Shown piece after piece: positions 43,084-51,016 of a DNA stretch of 64,000 nt. The stretch's first letter is position 1. Every line of letters begins with the position of its first letter. Origin of the DNA: Paenibacillus sp. J31TS4 (GTDB taxonomy: Bacteria; Bacillota; Bacilli; Paenibacillales; NBRC-103111). The stretch covers positions 1,798,001 through 1,862,000 of the forward strand of contig NZ_BOSI01000001.1 of assembly GCF_018403265.1 (NCBI RefSeq), written 5' to 3'. The translations under genes and the position numbers were made by a program. Below the pieces are notes generated by a model, which saw only the letters and a program-made list of their open reading frames with translations, was not told the origin of the DNA and ran no database searches.

Positions 43084-43491
43084 CTAATGCGGCATGTACG
43101 AGCCGATGAGCGATGAGAACGCTTTGACATCGATCGGCTTGGTCACATAGGCATCGAAGCCCGCCCGCCGCCCGCGCAGGATGTCTTCCCGCATCGCATA
43201 CGAGCTGACGGCCACCACCGGGATCTCCGCGGTCTCCTTCCCTTGCTTCAACAGCGAGAGAGCCTCGTAGCCGTCCATGCCCGGCAGCTGAATATCCATC
43301 AAGATGAGAGCGGGAAGCGTCTCCCGTGCAAGCACTAGTCCCTTCTCGGCATCGGTCACCGTCAGGAGACGGACGCCGGGCAGCTTGCGGACAATTCGCG
43401 CGACCAGTTCCCGGCTAAGCGGATTGTCTTCGATATACAACACATTCTTTTCGGTTTCCGTCTGCAACAGTTCCCGTTCGTCCCGTTCCAT
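43084..43491 (-). CDS. stand-alone response-regulator receiver protein
   Basis: The product has 135 residues from ATG 43491 with AGGAGG 8 nt upstream. It is a single REC domain: acidic pair in VLYIEDNPLSRELV, phosphoacceptor Asp in LILMDIQLPGMDGYEAL, and Thr/Lys in VAVSSYAM and YVTKPID. It has no output domain, like DivK or CheY. The partner kinase is not in the window. Confidence 0.92.
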   Translation of the reverse strand: MERDERELLQTETEKNVLYIEDNPLSRELVARIVRKLPGVRLLTVTDAEKGLVLARETLPALILMDIQLPGMDGYEALSLLKQGKETAEIPVVAVSSYAMREDILRGRRAGFDAYVTKPIDVKAFSSLIGSYMPH

Positions 43492-43533
43492 ATCCGCTTC
43501 CTCCTCCCCCACTTGAGTCCGGACAAAACAGAA

Positions 43534-43568
43534 GAGCCGAAGAAGAGGCTTCGCCTCTTCTTCGGCTC
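43534..43568 (-). terminator. terminator of the DUF2294 gene
   Basis: A perfect 15-bp hairpin, GAGCCGAAGAAGAGG against CCTCTTCTTCGGCTC, with a 5-nt loop and TTCTGTTTT on the minus strand. Confidence 0.85.
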
Positions 43569-43633
43569 ATGTCTGGCTCGCGAGAACGTGCGTCCAGTTC
43601 ATTACCGCCTGTATGGCTCGACTTGCATCTGTC

Positions 43634-44320
43634 TTATTGAAACGTCATGACCATGACGCTCTTGTCCAGTTCAAAATCCCAGTCCACAAAAATGTCCACC
43701 CGCTGTTTGCCGAAGAGCTCGCCAATGTCCGTCTCTTCTACAATGAGTCTCTTCTCCAGCTTGCGCTTCGTCACCTTTAGAATCTCCTCATAGCCGAGGC
43801 CGATCAACTCGAGCTCCAGCGCGATCAACAGTCCCTCGCGAATGACGACGAGCGTGCGGTCATTGAGCCAGACGGAATCCGTCCGGTCGGGATGCCGCTG
43901 GGCTTTCTGGGTGATACGTTCAATCTGCCTATGTACAACTTCCTGGCCTGGATATTGAGTAAGGGTCTGTTCTTCATCGGTGAAGGGTTCCCGGCATAAC
44001 CCGACAATCATGCCATCTGCGAAGTCGTTGCCCCAATCGTAGTAAAGCTCCGTCAGTTCCACGCCAAGCGTAGTCTGGAGGAATCCATTCAGATCGGGCA
44101 AGAGGGATTTCATCAAAAGCTCCCGCGTATAGCGGAACGCCCGCTCTTCATCCTGGCTGAGCAGAAACTGCTCCACCGGACCAAGAAATTTCCTTAAGTG
44201 CAGGACGACAAACCGATCGCCCAGGGATACATAGACCGACTCGGGTCCTTTTCCGAATCGTTCGCGCAGCAACCGCGCTGTGTAGCTAGCAATTTGGCTT
44301 TTCTCGTTCGTAAGCGCCAC
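43634..44320 (-). CDS. DUF2294-family protein with two tandem repeats
   Basis: A 228-residue soluble protein with two related halves (about 1-110 and 118-228), each ending in a hydrophobic-acidic strand: ELYYDWGNDFADGMIVGLCR and DIFVDWDFELDKSVMVMTFQ. The repeated pattern RERFGKGPESVYVSLGDRFVV is typical of DUF2294, a family of unknown function. The start is GTG at 44320 with a distant AAGGACGG site. It is a single-gene unit. Confidence 0.75.
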   Translation of the reverse strand: MALTNEKSQIASYTARLLRERFGKGPESVYVSLGDRFVVLHLRKFLGPVEQFLLSQDEERAFRYTRELLMKSLLPDLNGFLQTTLGVELTELYYDWGNDFADGMIVGLCREPFTDEEQTLTQYPGQEVVHRQIERITQKAQRHPDRTDSVWLNDRTLVVIREGLLIALELELIGLGYEEILKVTKRKLEKRLIVEETDIGELFGKQRVDIFVDWDFELDKSVMVMTFQ

Positions 44321-44539
44321 CGACAGATCGACCGTCCTTATCGAAATAGGAGGCCCGGGCTTTCTTTCCCGTACCCACTTCGATACTACTATAGTTCACC
44401 TCAGGTTTCAATAACATCCCTTAGACAGCAGGCGATGGTCCACCTCCCGCCAAGCAGCCTGCCTCCACAAGTGGGCATCATTTCCTCCCGGGCGGCGCAT
44501 ACTAATCAGGCCAGCCAGCGACGGGAGGTGAAGAGACAG

Positions 44540-44773
44540 ATGGCAAGAATCGCGGTAGAAAACAGCTTGGGCTCCGTCAAGCAGGCGCTGGAGCAGAACG
44601 GGCACGAGGTCGTCTCCATGGAGAACGCTTCGGGCTGCGACTGCTGTGTCGTATCGGGGATGGACCAGAACATGATGGGCATGGCGGAAGTCACCACACA
44701 GGCGTCCGTCATCAATGCCGAAGGCATGACGGCCGAGGATGTGGTCCAGGCCGTTCAGGCGCGTCTGCAATAG
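44540..44773 (+). CDS. YkuS-like (UPF0180) small protein
   Basis: A 77-residue protein, MARIAVENSLGSVKQALEQN then GHEVVSMENASGCDCCVVSG, with a CDCC cluster (33-36) and GMDQNMMGM. It matches the YkuS/UPF0180 family of Bacillus, of unknown function. GGGAGGTG lies upstream of the ATG. The 219 bp before it contain no clear promoter. Confidence 0.85.
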   Translation: MARIAVENSLGSVKQALEQNGHEVVSMENASGCDCCVVSGMDQNMMGMAEVTTQASVINAEGMTAEDVVQAVQARLQ

Positions 44774-44860
44774 CCGCATCGCCTGTCCGAGGCGCGAGGA
44801 TAATCGGTGGGCTGCTTTCTTGCAGAGGACGCCCCCGCCTGTGATACCCGGAACAAACAG

Positions 44861-44890
44861 CAAGGGAGAGGACCGGGGTCCTCTCCCTTG
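44861..44890. terminator. bidirectional terminator
   Basis: CAAGGGAGAGGACC and GGTCCTCTCCCTTG with a GG loop, T-rich on both flanks, between the convergent ykuS-like and DUF6081-like genes. Confidence 0.85.
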
Positions 44891-44939
44891 CTTTGTTGCA
44901 GCCGTACCGCCTGCCGTTCCCGCCCGACGGCAGGAGCCG

Positions 44940-45668
44940 TTATTCGCTGATCGTAATCGTAACCGGCGAGTATTCGGCGATCACGGTCTGTCCGTGAACC
45001 GACGTGCTGCCTTCCGGCCCGATGTCCTTCTCCGTCATGATGCCGAGGGCGACGGTGAACGAGTTGAACTTGACCGGGCAGCCCGTCTCGCGCCGTGCCT
45101 CTTCCCCGTTCACATAGAAGACGATTTCGTCGTGCGCGCGGTTATACGTAATCTTGTAGCGGTTGAATTCCCGCGCCTGGAAGTTCGTATCCTCCTTGAA
45201 GATGCAAAAATACCGCTGCTTGTCCGTCACCGGCACCTCGACGCCCGGGAACGGGAGCACCGCATAGACGCTCGCGTACTTGTCGTTCCCCGCGAAGAAG
45301 TCAAGTGCGGCGCCTGTGGAGAAGTCCAGCAGGTTCAGGGAGACATAACCGTCGTATAGATCGCCGGGAGCCGTGTTCTGCGTGCGCGCCCGCATGTCGA
45401 GCTCGAACGAAATTTCCCCTTGCTCCGGCACCTGGACCGGCTCCGCCGAATAGTACATATGCTTGGCGTTGTCGAGAATCTGGATCTGGTGATGCTGGCG
45501 GCTCAGCGCCGCGCGGACATACAGGATGCCGTTGCGGACGATGACGACCGCGTCGGGCTCGCGATACGCCCAGAACGAACCGTCCGGCAGCGGGAAACCG
45601 CCCGTCTTCCAGACCTCTCCTTCCGACAATATCGTATGAAAGTCCCCGAGCACGATCTGTTTTTCCAT
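44940..45668 (-). CDS. beta-sandwich protein, possibly DUF6081-like
   Basis: A 242-residue soluble protein without signal peptide, almost all beta strands by eye: VVIVRNGILYVRAALSRQ, QILDNAKHMYYSAEPVQVPE, YKITYNRAHDEIVFYVNGEE. The general shape recalls concanavalin-like domains of the DUF6081 type, but I am not sure. AAAGGGAGAG precedes the ATG. It lies 18 nt downstream of the UbiA gene on the same strand and is probably cotranscribed with it. Confidence 0.5.
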   Translation of the reverse strand: MEKQIVLGDFHTILSEGEVWKTGGFPLPDGSFWAYREPDAVVIVRNGILYVRAALSRQHHQIQILDNAKHMYYSAEPVQVPEQGEISFELDMRARTQNTAPGDLYDGYVSLNLLDFSTGAALDFFAGNDKYASVYAVLPFPGVEVPVTDKQRYFCIFKEDTNFQAREFNRYKITYNRAHDEIVFYVNGEEARRETGCPVKFNSFTVALGIMTEKDIGPEGSTSVHGQTVIAEYSPVTITISE

Positions 45669-45686
45669 CCGAATCTCTCCCTTTCG

Positions 45687-46613
45687 TCAAATGTAAGCGA
45701 GCAGGCCCTGCACAAGCAGAGCGAGCACAAGCAGGAGGCCGAAGCGCATCGTCCCTTGGACCGAGGCTCCCATCAGCGGAGCGTAAGCCCGCGACGGATT
45801 GCGGTCGCCGAGGCTCCGGTAGACACGCACGACCGGGAATACGGTCAGAAGCGCCAGCAGAGAATACCAGGGAAGCGCGCCGGCCAGTACGCAGCCGATC
45901 AGAGCGGCATAGACAAGCATGAGCAGAGCGAACGAGAAACGGAGCGCCCGCTGCTCTCCCCATACCACAACCAGCGTCCGCTTGCCGGCTTCCTTGTCGG
46001 CCTGCCAGTGCAGGAAGTGGTGATTAAACAGAATGAGCGTCGTGAACAGGCCGATCGGCAGCGAAGCGGCGATGGCCTTCCAGTCCAAGAGCGATGTCTG
46101 GACATAATAGCTGCCCGCCACCGGTAGGACGCCGAAGGCGATCAGAATGGCGGCCTCGCTGTAGCCCTTGCCGCGGTAGCCGAAGCGGATCGGAGGCGCG
46201 ACATAGTAATAGGCGATCAATGCGCCGAGCCCGCCGAATACGAGCACCGGCCAGCCGCTGACCACCGCCAGGACGATCCCGCACACCGCGGCTACGGCGA
46301 ACAGCGTCCACGTCATGGCGGCAAAGGTGCTCTCGCTGAGCGTCCCGTTCGTCAGAAACCCGGAATTCGTCGAGATGGCCTCCTCGGATTCCCGCGCCTT
46401 CGTATCCGTCCCATTCCGGTAATCCCACAGATCGTTGATCATATTGGAGAATAGATGGGCGGCGGCCGACCCGAGCAGCGTCAGCACAAAAAGCAGCGGG
46501 TGGAACACACCGTTCCAGGCATAGGCTCCGAGCGCACCAATCGCCACCGGCAGCAGAATGACCGGAAGCACGGAAGACCGGGAGGCTTTTTTCCACAGCT
46601 CGACTTTGTCCAT
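45687..46613 (-). CDS. UbiA-family prenyltransferase (MenA-like)
   Basis: A 308-residue protein with about eight to nine membrane helices and the two prenyl-diphosphate motifs NMINDLWDYRNGTD (about 57-70) and HWQADKEAGKRTLVV (about 202-216). It belongs to the MenA side of the UbiA family, enzymes that attach an isoprenoid tail to an aromatic ring in menaquinone synthesis. No other menaquinone genes are near, so it may serve another aromatic acceptor. AAAGGAGGAAACC precedes the ATG. Confidence 0.85.
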   Translation of the reverse strand: MDKVELWKKASRSSVLPVILLPVAIGALGAYAWNGVFHPLLFVLTLLGSAAAHLFSNMINDLWDYRNGTDTKARESEEAISTNSGFLTNGTLSESTFAAMTWTLFAVAAVCGIVLAVVSGWPVLVFGGLGALIAYYYVAPPIRFGYRGKGYSEAAILIAFGVLPVAGSYYVQTSLLDWKAIAASLPIGLFTTLILFNHHFLHWQADKEAGKRTLVVVWGEQRALRFSFALLMLVYAALIGCVLAGALPWYSLLALLTVFPVVRVYRSLGDRNPSRAYAPLMGASVQGTMRFGLLLVLALLVQGLLAYI

Positions 46614-47032
46614 ATGGTTTCCTCCTTTCTATTGGAGAATTCCGGCGTCCGTTTCCGCCCGTCGCCAGGACATGCCAAAAGCCCCGCCTCGGTTCTCCCA
46701 AGCGGAAGCGGGCGGCTGAGCGACAGGCCGGCAGGACAGGACCGGCATAGATGGGTTAAGAGAAAACGAACCGGCCAGAGCAAGCTGGCCGACTCGCTTG
46801 TGAAGAAATGCACTAGCTTCATTGTATGTCCGGTTCCCCCAGTTGTAAAGAAGGAATTCTCCCCCATTCTCGAAAGGAACGACTCCAATTCCAGCCATTC
46901 GGAGGGGAAAACCTATCTGTCCCTCTATAGAAGACATGAGCTCTGCATCGAAAGAAAGCCGCAAACTATCCGGGCATCCCCGTCATCGTCATCGCCATAA
47001 CGACAAGCGAAAAGCGTCCTTAAACAACAAGA
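46614..47032. other. intergenic region without a supported gene
   Basis: About 420 bp between the UbiA gene and the terminator of the NlpC/P60 gene. The frames present lack a ribosome site and protein-like character. The minus strand leading to UbiA is rich in short GC hairpins, so it could hold a regulatory leader, but I recognise no riboswitch class. Confidence 0.4.
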
Positions 47033-47059
47033 ATCGGACAGCCCATAGGACTGTCCGAT
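47033..47059 (-). terminator. terminator of the NlpC/P60 gene
   Basis: ATCGGACAG and CTGTCCGAT with a 9-nt spacer; T-rich on the minus strand (TTCTTGTTGTTT). Confidence 0.8.
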
Positions 47060-47128
47060 CGTAAAGTTAGCGAGGAGCACGGCAGCCATAGAGAGCTTGT
47101 CCGGCAGCCAGCAGTACGGGAATACTAG

Positions 47129-47665
47129 TTAACGGATCGGCCGTGCGGCAGCTACGTAATGATTTTTCCAGTAGCCGGTGTTGATGTCGCTGACGACGAC
47201 TCCGTTTTTCGGATTCAGGTTGTGGATCATCTTGCCGTTGCCGATGTAGATGCCGACATGACCGATTTTGCCCGGCGTGCTGACGCTGGCGAAGATCAGG
47301 TCGCCCGGCCGGAGATTGGCCTTGGCTACTTTCGGGAATTGGTTGTACTGGGCGTTGGCGCCCCACTTCATATCGACGCCTGCGGCCTGCTTGAATACAT
47401 ATTTGGTAAACGAGGAGCAATCGAACACCATACGGGATGGGTCGTTCTTGCCCCACACGTAACGGACCTTGCTCTGCAGCGACTGTGCCAGGTTAATGAC
47501 ACGGTCGGCCTTGCTCGCGGCGGAGGTTTGCGCCGCCTTCGTTTGGACAGTCGCTGCTTGCGCGGCTGCCGGATGAGCCAGAATAGAGGAGCTTGCGACG
47601 ACGGCAGCCAGCACCGCCCCTGCGGCCAGCTTCTTCAAGGAAATCACTCGAGTCATAGATGTCAT
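47129..47665 (-). CDS. secreted NlpC/P60 cell-wall hydrolase
   Basis: A 178-residue protein with a signal peptide (about 1-38, ending AAAQA) and an NlpC/P60 domain (about 55-178). The catalytic Cys is in MVFDCSSFTKYVF (about 82), the His in GKIGHVGIYIGNGKMIH (about 136) and the polar third residue in HNLNPK. Such endopeptidases cut the gamma-D-Glu-diamino acid bond of peptidoglycan. CAGGAGG precedes the ATG. Single-gene unit. Confidence 0.92.
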   Translation of the reverse strand: MTSMTRVISLKKLAAGAVLAAVVASSSILAHPAAAQAATVQTKAAQTSAASKADRVINLAQSLQSKVRYVWGKNDPSRMVFDCSSFTKYVFKQAAGVDMKWGANAQYNQFPKVAKANLRPGDLIFASVSTPGKIGHVGIYIGNGKMIHNLNPKNGVVVSDINTGYWKNHYVAAARPIR

Positions 47666-47882
47666 AGCGTTGCGCCTCCTGTTGTTGAGTGGTTTCTTGC
47701 TGTCCCTACTATACCGGATTTGAATCTTCCAGCATTTGCTTGAAGAAGCGTCAAACGGCGCCGATCCTAGCCGGAAGGCGCTTTCTTATAATTCCGTGAA
47801 AAGATGATGAGAGCGTTTTTCTTGCGAGCGATTTTCGGTCTGTGCTAAAATACCCGCCCTGTTTCGGACAAGGACAAAGAGA

Positions 47883-47899
47883 CCGGCGGAAACCGCCGG
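47883..47899 (-). terminator. terminator of the ABC-sigma operon
   Basis: CCGGCGG-AAA-CCGCCGG, then TCTCTTTGTCC on the minus strand, 22 nt after the last stop of the operon. Confidence 0.75.
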
Positions 47900-47920
47900 C
47901 CTATCCTGAGCTGCCGCTGT

Positions 47921-48646
47921 CTAGCCATAGCCCTCCCGTTCCAGCGCACGCAGCAGATCGCGGTCGCCCGCATAACCGACCGGATGCAGGGACCCTCCTC
48001 GCAGCAGCGCGAGCCGGTCGCCCGCGGCCCCGTCGATCCACTCCAGACGGTGTGTGCTGACGACAACCGTCCGGCTGCGGGCCAGCTTGACGGCCAGATG
48101 CCGAAGTGCCATTCCCTCAAGCACATCGAGCCCTTCGAATGGCTCGTCGAGCAGGCAGACCGGGGCGGCCAGCATCGCCTGGAGCAGGCCGACCCGCTGC
48201 CGCTGGCCGTCCGACAGGCGTCCGAGGCGGACCCTCTTGACGGCTTCGAGGCCCGAAGCCTCCAGCCACACCGGCAGGAGCCGGCGGGCCTCCCGCGGTC
48301 CGAAGCCCTTTTGCAGCGCCTGGTGCAGCAGGTACTCGTCCGTGGTCAGCTCCGGGTAGCCGGCGAACCGCTGCGGCAGATAGCCGATCCTCGAGCGGGC
48401 ATCCCGGATACTCAGCTTCGTGCGGGCGGAGCGGCCGGTGGCCGATTCGGCATAGTAGCCGATCGTTCCCTCACAGGGAGGGACGACGGTGGTCAGCAGC
48501 TTGAGAAGCGTACTCTTGCCCGAGCCGTTGTCACCCAGCACATAGGTCATGCCGGGGCGGAAGGTGTAGGACAGCCCGCGCAGCACCTCCCGGTCCGGTG
48601 CATGCCAGCTCACGCCGTCCAGCTCGATCGTGATTCGCTCCTTCAT
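47921..48646 (-). CDS. ABC transporter ATP-binding protein, last gene of the ABC-sigma operon
   Basis: The product has 241 residues from ATG 48646, overlapping the previous stop (ATGA). Walker A GDNGSGKST (38-46), a signature altered to LSDGQRQR (144-151), Walker B VCLLDE (163-168) and the switch His in VSTHR (199). The missing Gly (LSDGQ for LSGGQ) is seen in some heterodimeric exporters. It probably works with the membrane protein encoded just upstream, or forms a pair with the ATPase at the start of the operon. Confidence 0.88.
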   Translation of the reverse strand: MKERITIELDGVSWHAPDREVLRGLSYTFRPGMTYVLGDNGSGKSTLLKLLTTVVPPCEGTIGYYAESATGRSARTKLSIRDARSRIGYLPQRFAGYPELTTDEYLLHQALQKGFGPREARRLLPVWLEASGLEAVKRVRLGRLSDGQRQRVGLLQAMLAAPVCLLDEPFEGLDVLEGMALRHLAVKLARSRTVVVSTHRLEWIDGAAGDRLALLRGGSLHPVGYAGDRDLLRALEREGYG

Positions 48647-49650
48647 ACCGGCTCCCTCCTCCCGGCCGTGCCGGCGTACAAAGCAAGCAGGACTGCCGCC
48701 GCGCCCAGCAGCCAGAGTCGGCCGGTTACGAAGCCCGGCTCGTCCGCCAGCAGAAACCACCGCATCCACGCAAGACGCTCGCCAGCCGCCAGAGTGAACG
48801 CCCACAGGGCGAGGATCCCTGTGAATGCGAGCCGGATGCCCGCCCATTGAATCAGTACGAAGCCGAGGACGGCCAGGAACAGCATCGGCGCTGTCCAGCC
48901 GATCGTGAAGGCAGTCACGGACAGACCGCTCTCCCCCCGGTAGACGAAAGCGGAAACCGGCAGGGCGACCGCTAGCTGGAACCCCGTGACGATTGCCAGA
49001 CGGGCGAGCGTCTGCTCGAGCACGGAGTACTGGCCCAGCTGCTCCAGCAGCTCCGTCCCCTCGTCTCTCGGACGGAAGGCGTAGCCGATGACGGCGATGA
49101 CGAGCATCGTGATGCCGTAGAGCCAAATCGTCCACTGCCGCTCGGGCGGCGCCCCGCTGCCGTAAGCGGCGGCTCCCGCCGCCAGCAACGCGAGCCCGGT
49201 GAGGAGCCAGCTGCGCGTCCCGTAGCCGTGCCACTGCGAGCGGAGGAGCCGCGCCCAGCGGCGGCCGGGCGTGACGCGCGGCGCAGCGAACGGATCGGCC
49301 TCCGTCGCGCGTTCGCTTGCCCCCGGTCGACCGCTTGCCGCCGACCGCCGGTCGCTTCGCAGCGCCGCTATCGTTTCCGGCGGGGGGGCCGCCGATGCCG
49401 GCTCGGCGGACGCGGCCGTCTCCTCGCGCAGTCGCTCCCTTACCCGGGCAATGAGCCGGGCGGTGTCTTCGCGAGCCGGCTCGGGTGCGGTGAACCGCTC
49501 CAGCCGGCCGCTCCAGCTCCCCTCGAGAAGAGCCAGCTCCGCCTCCTCCGCCTCCGTAAGCGACGAGGTTTCCCCGTCCGCCGGGTCCCGCACGGTTTCG
49601 CGTTCGTCCGCTTGTTCCGCTTCCCGCCCTTGTTTCCGGTTGCCTTTCAT
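48643..49650 (-). CDS. membrane protein with a long cytoplasmic N-terminus, downstream of an ECF sigma factor
   Basis: A 335-residue protein: a charged N-terminal part without Cys (about 1-145; SSLTEAEEAELALLEGSWSG, then REDTARLIARVRERLREETA) and six membrane helices from about 147 onward. Its ATG overlaps the sigma factor stop by 4 nt, the position usual for an anti-sigma factor, and the N-terminal helices could hold a sigma factor. Alternatively it is the permease of the following ATPase. Both roles could be joined in one protein; neither is proven. Confidence 0.65.
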   Translation of the reverse strand: MKGNRKQGREAEQADERETVRDPADGETSSLTEAEEAELALLEGSWSGRLERFTAPEPAREDTARLIARVRERLREETAASAEPASAAPPPETIAALRSDRRSAASGRPGASERATEADPFAAPRVTPGRRWARLLRSQWHGYGTRSWLLTGLALLAAGAAAYGSGAPPERQWTIWLYGITMLVIAVIGYAFRPRDEGTELLEQLGQYSVLEQTLARLAIVTGFQLAVALPVSAFVYRGESGLSVTAFTIGWTAPMLFLAVLGFVLIQWAGIRLAFTGILALWAFTLAAGERLAWMRWFLLADEPGFVTGRLWLLGAAAVLLALYAGTAGRREPV

Positions 49651-50279
49651 TCGCCTCGCCTCCTTCCCGCGGATGCCCCCGCCTTCCTGTTCATCGTGTC
49701 CGTCCTATCCTTCCTGTTCTTCCCGAAGCTCTCGTCTTCGCTCATACTGTCCTCCAGAATCGTCTGCAGCTGTCGCAGACCCCGCAGCAGCCGGGTTTTG
49801 ATCGTGTTCAGCGGCAGTCCCGCCGCCTCCGCGATCTCGGCGTACGACAGGTCCTGATAGAACCGAAGCACGACGACCGTACGGTAGCTTTCCGGCAGCT
49901 GCTCCAGCGCTTCCGTCATCCATTGCCGCTCCACCTGGCGGTGCGTGAGGTCCATCAAGCCCCCGGCCTCCCGCTCCTCCAAGGCGGCGCTGTCTGCCTG
50001 AGCCGTCTCCCTCTGCGTCGCCGCCTTCTTCCAATGATCCCGGCACCGATTCAGGGCGATCTTGTACAGCCAGGGCTTGAAGCGTTCGGGGACGAACCCG
50101 GCGGACGCCTGGCGGAACACCGCCAGGAACGCATCCTGCGCCAGATCCTCCGCCAACGGACGGCTGCCGGTCATCCGGTACAGATAGCCGAGCAGCGGCT
50201 GGTGATGCCGGTGAATGAGCGCATCCATCGCCGCCTCGCCTCCTGCGGCCCATTCCTTCATCAGTTCTTCGTCGGTCAC
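49647..50279 (-). CDS. ECF RNA polymerase sigma factor of the ABC operon
   Basis: The product has 210 residues from GTG 50279 with AAGGGGGAG 4-8 nt upstream. Region 2 is in RPLAEDLAQDAFLAVFRQAS and FKPWLYKIALNRCRDHWKKA; region 4 in LPESYRTVVVLRFYQDLSYA and EIAEAAGLPLNTIKTRLLRG. A basic tail (GRRRGE) follows. It lies in the middle of a transporter operon that has an ECF-type promoter at its head, so autoregulation is likely. The overall arrangement recalls the sigY-yxl operon of Bacillus subtilis. Confidence 0.93.
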   Translation of the reverse strand: MTDEELMKEWAAGGEAAMDALIHRHHQPLLGYLYRMTGSRPLAEDLAQDAFLAVFRQASAGFVPERFKPWLYKIALNRCRDHWKKAATQRETAQADSAALEEREAGGLMDLTHRQVERQWMTEALEQLPESYRTVVVLRFYQDLSYAEIAEAAGLPLNTIKTRLLRGLRQLQTILEDSMSEDESFGKNRKDRTDTMNRKAGASAGRRRGE

Positions 50280-50326
50280 GAGTCTCCCCCTTTCTTGCTG
50301 TCGTCGCCCTTCGGATAGCTGCCTCT

Positions 50327-51016
50327 TTAGTCCCGGTTCCTCCAGGTAAACCATGCCGCCGATGCTCCCCAGAGCATAAGCCCCCCGGCCAGATAGAGCA
50401 AGCGGTTGCGCAATACCCAAAGTTCCCACTCGACATCCGGCCGGACGCCCCAGTAAGCTGCCGCCTGGACGACATTCGGAAACGGCAGAATCGTCGGCGA
50501 ATAGGGCCCTAGCGCATCGCCGCTCGCCATCGCAAGCGACCAAAACGCGAGAGCCGCCAGCAGCCCGCCGAGCGAATGGCCGGCTACGACCGTCCCCGCC
50601 GCCACAGCAGCGCCGACGAAGAAGGAAACCGGGAGACAGAACGCCAAGAACCGCCAGCCGTTCACCCCGAGGTCCGGATACAGCAGCAGTGTCAGACTGC
50701 TCATGATCAGCAGCATGAGCACGCTGCCGAGCAGTCCCCTCTCCAGCAGCAGCGACCAGCGGCGGATGGGGTAGGTTCCCAGCAGCGTAACAAACCGCGA
50801 GTCGAAGTCGAGCGAGAACACCCAGGACATCGTCAGCGCGGCCAGCAGCATGCCCTCTTGCTCATAGATCGCTCCGGCGAGCTCGGGTCCGCGTTGAAAG
50901 CTGCGCCGGAGGAGCTCGGCCGCCCCCCAGCCGACGAGCAGAACGGCCCAGCCGAACGGCGACCGCAGCCAGAGGACGAGTCTGAGCCGGCAGCGGTACC
51001 GCCAGCCCGCGCTCAT
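50327..51016 (-). CDS. ABC-2-type membrane protein
   Basis: A 229-residue protein with six hydrophobic helices, including AVLLVGWGAAELL, LLLERGLLGSVLMLLIMSSL and LAFCLPVSFFVGAAVAAGTV. It overlaps the large permease by 4 nt. No motif sets the substrate; the position between permease and sigma factor suggests a partner of the transporter. Confidence 0.65.
   Translation of the reverse strand: MSAGWRYRCRLRLVLWLRSPFGWAVLLVGWGAAELLRRSFQRGPELAGAIYEQEGMLLAALTMSWVFSLDFDSRFVTLLGTYPIRRWSLLLERGLLGSVLMLLIMSSLTLLLYPDLGVNGWRFLAFCLPVSFFVGAAVAAGTVVAGHSLGGLLAALAFWSLAMASGDALGPYSPTILPFPNVVQAAAYWGVRPDVEWELWVLRNRLLYLAGGLMLWGASAAWFTWRNRD

Noticed and set aside
46629-46964. Minus-strand frame of 111 codons upstream of the UbiA gene
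   Set aside because: No ribosome site, mixed composition and no recognisable motif; treated as noncoding.
46614-47032. Riboswitch before the UbiA gene
   Set aside because: Short GC hairpins are present, but no known riboswitch core could be matched and no terminator or anti-terminator pair is clear.
48647-49234. Upstream extension of the last ATPase frame in the ABC-sigma operon
   Set aside because: It overlaps the membrane-protein gene in another frame; ATG 48646 with an ATGA overlap begins a normal ATPase.
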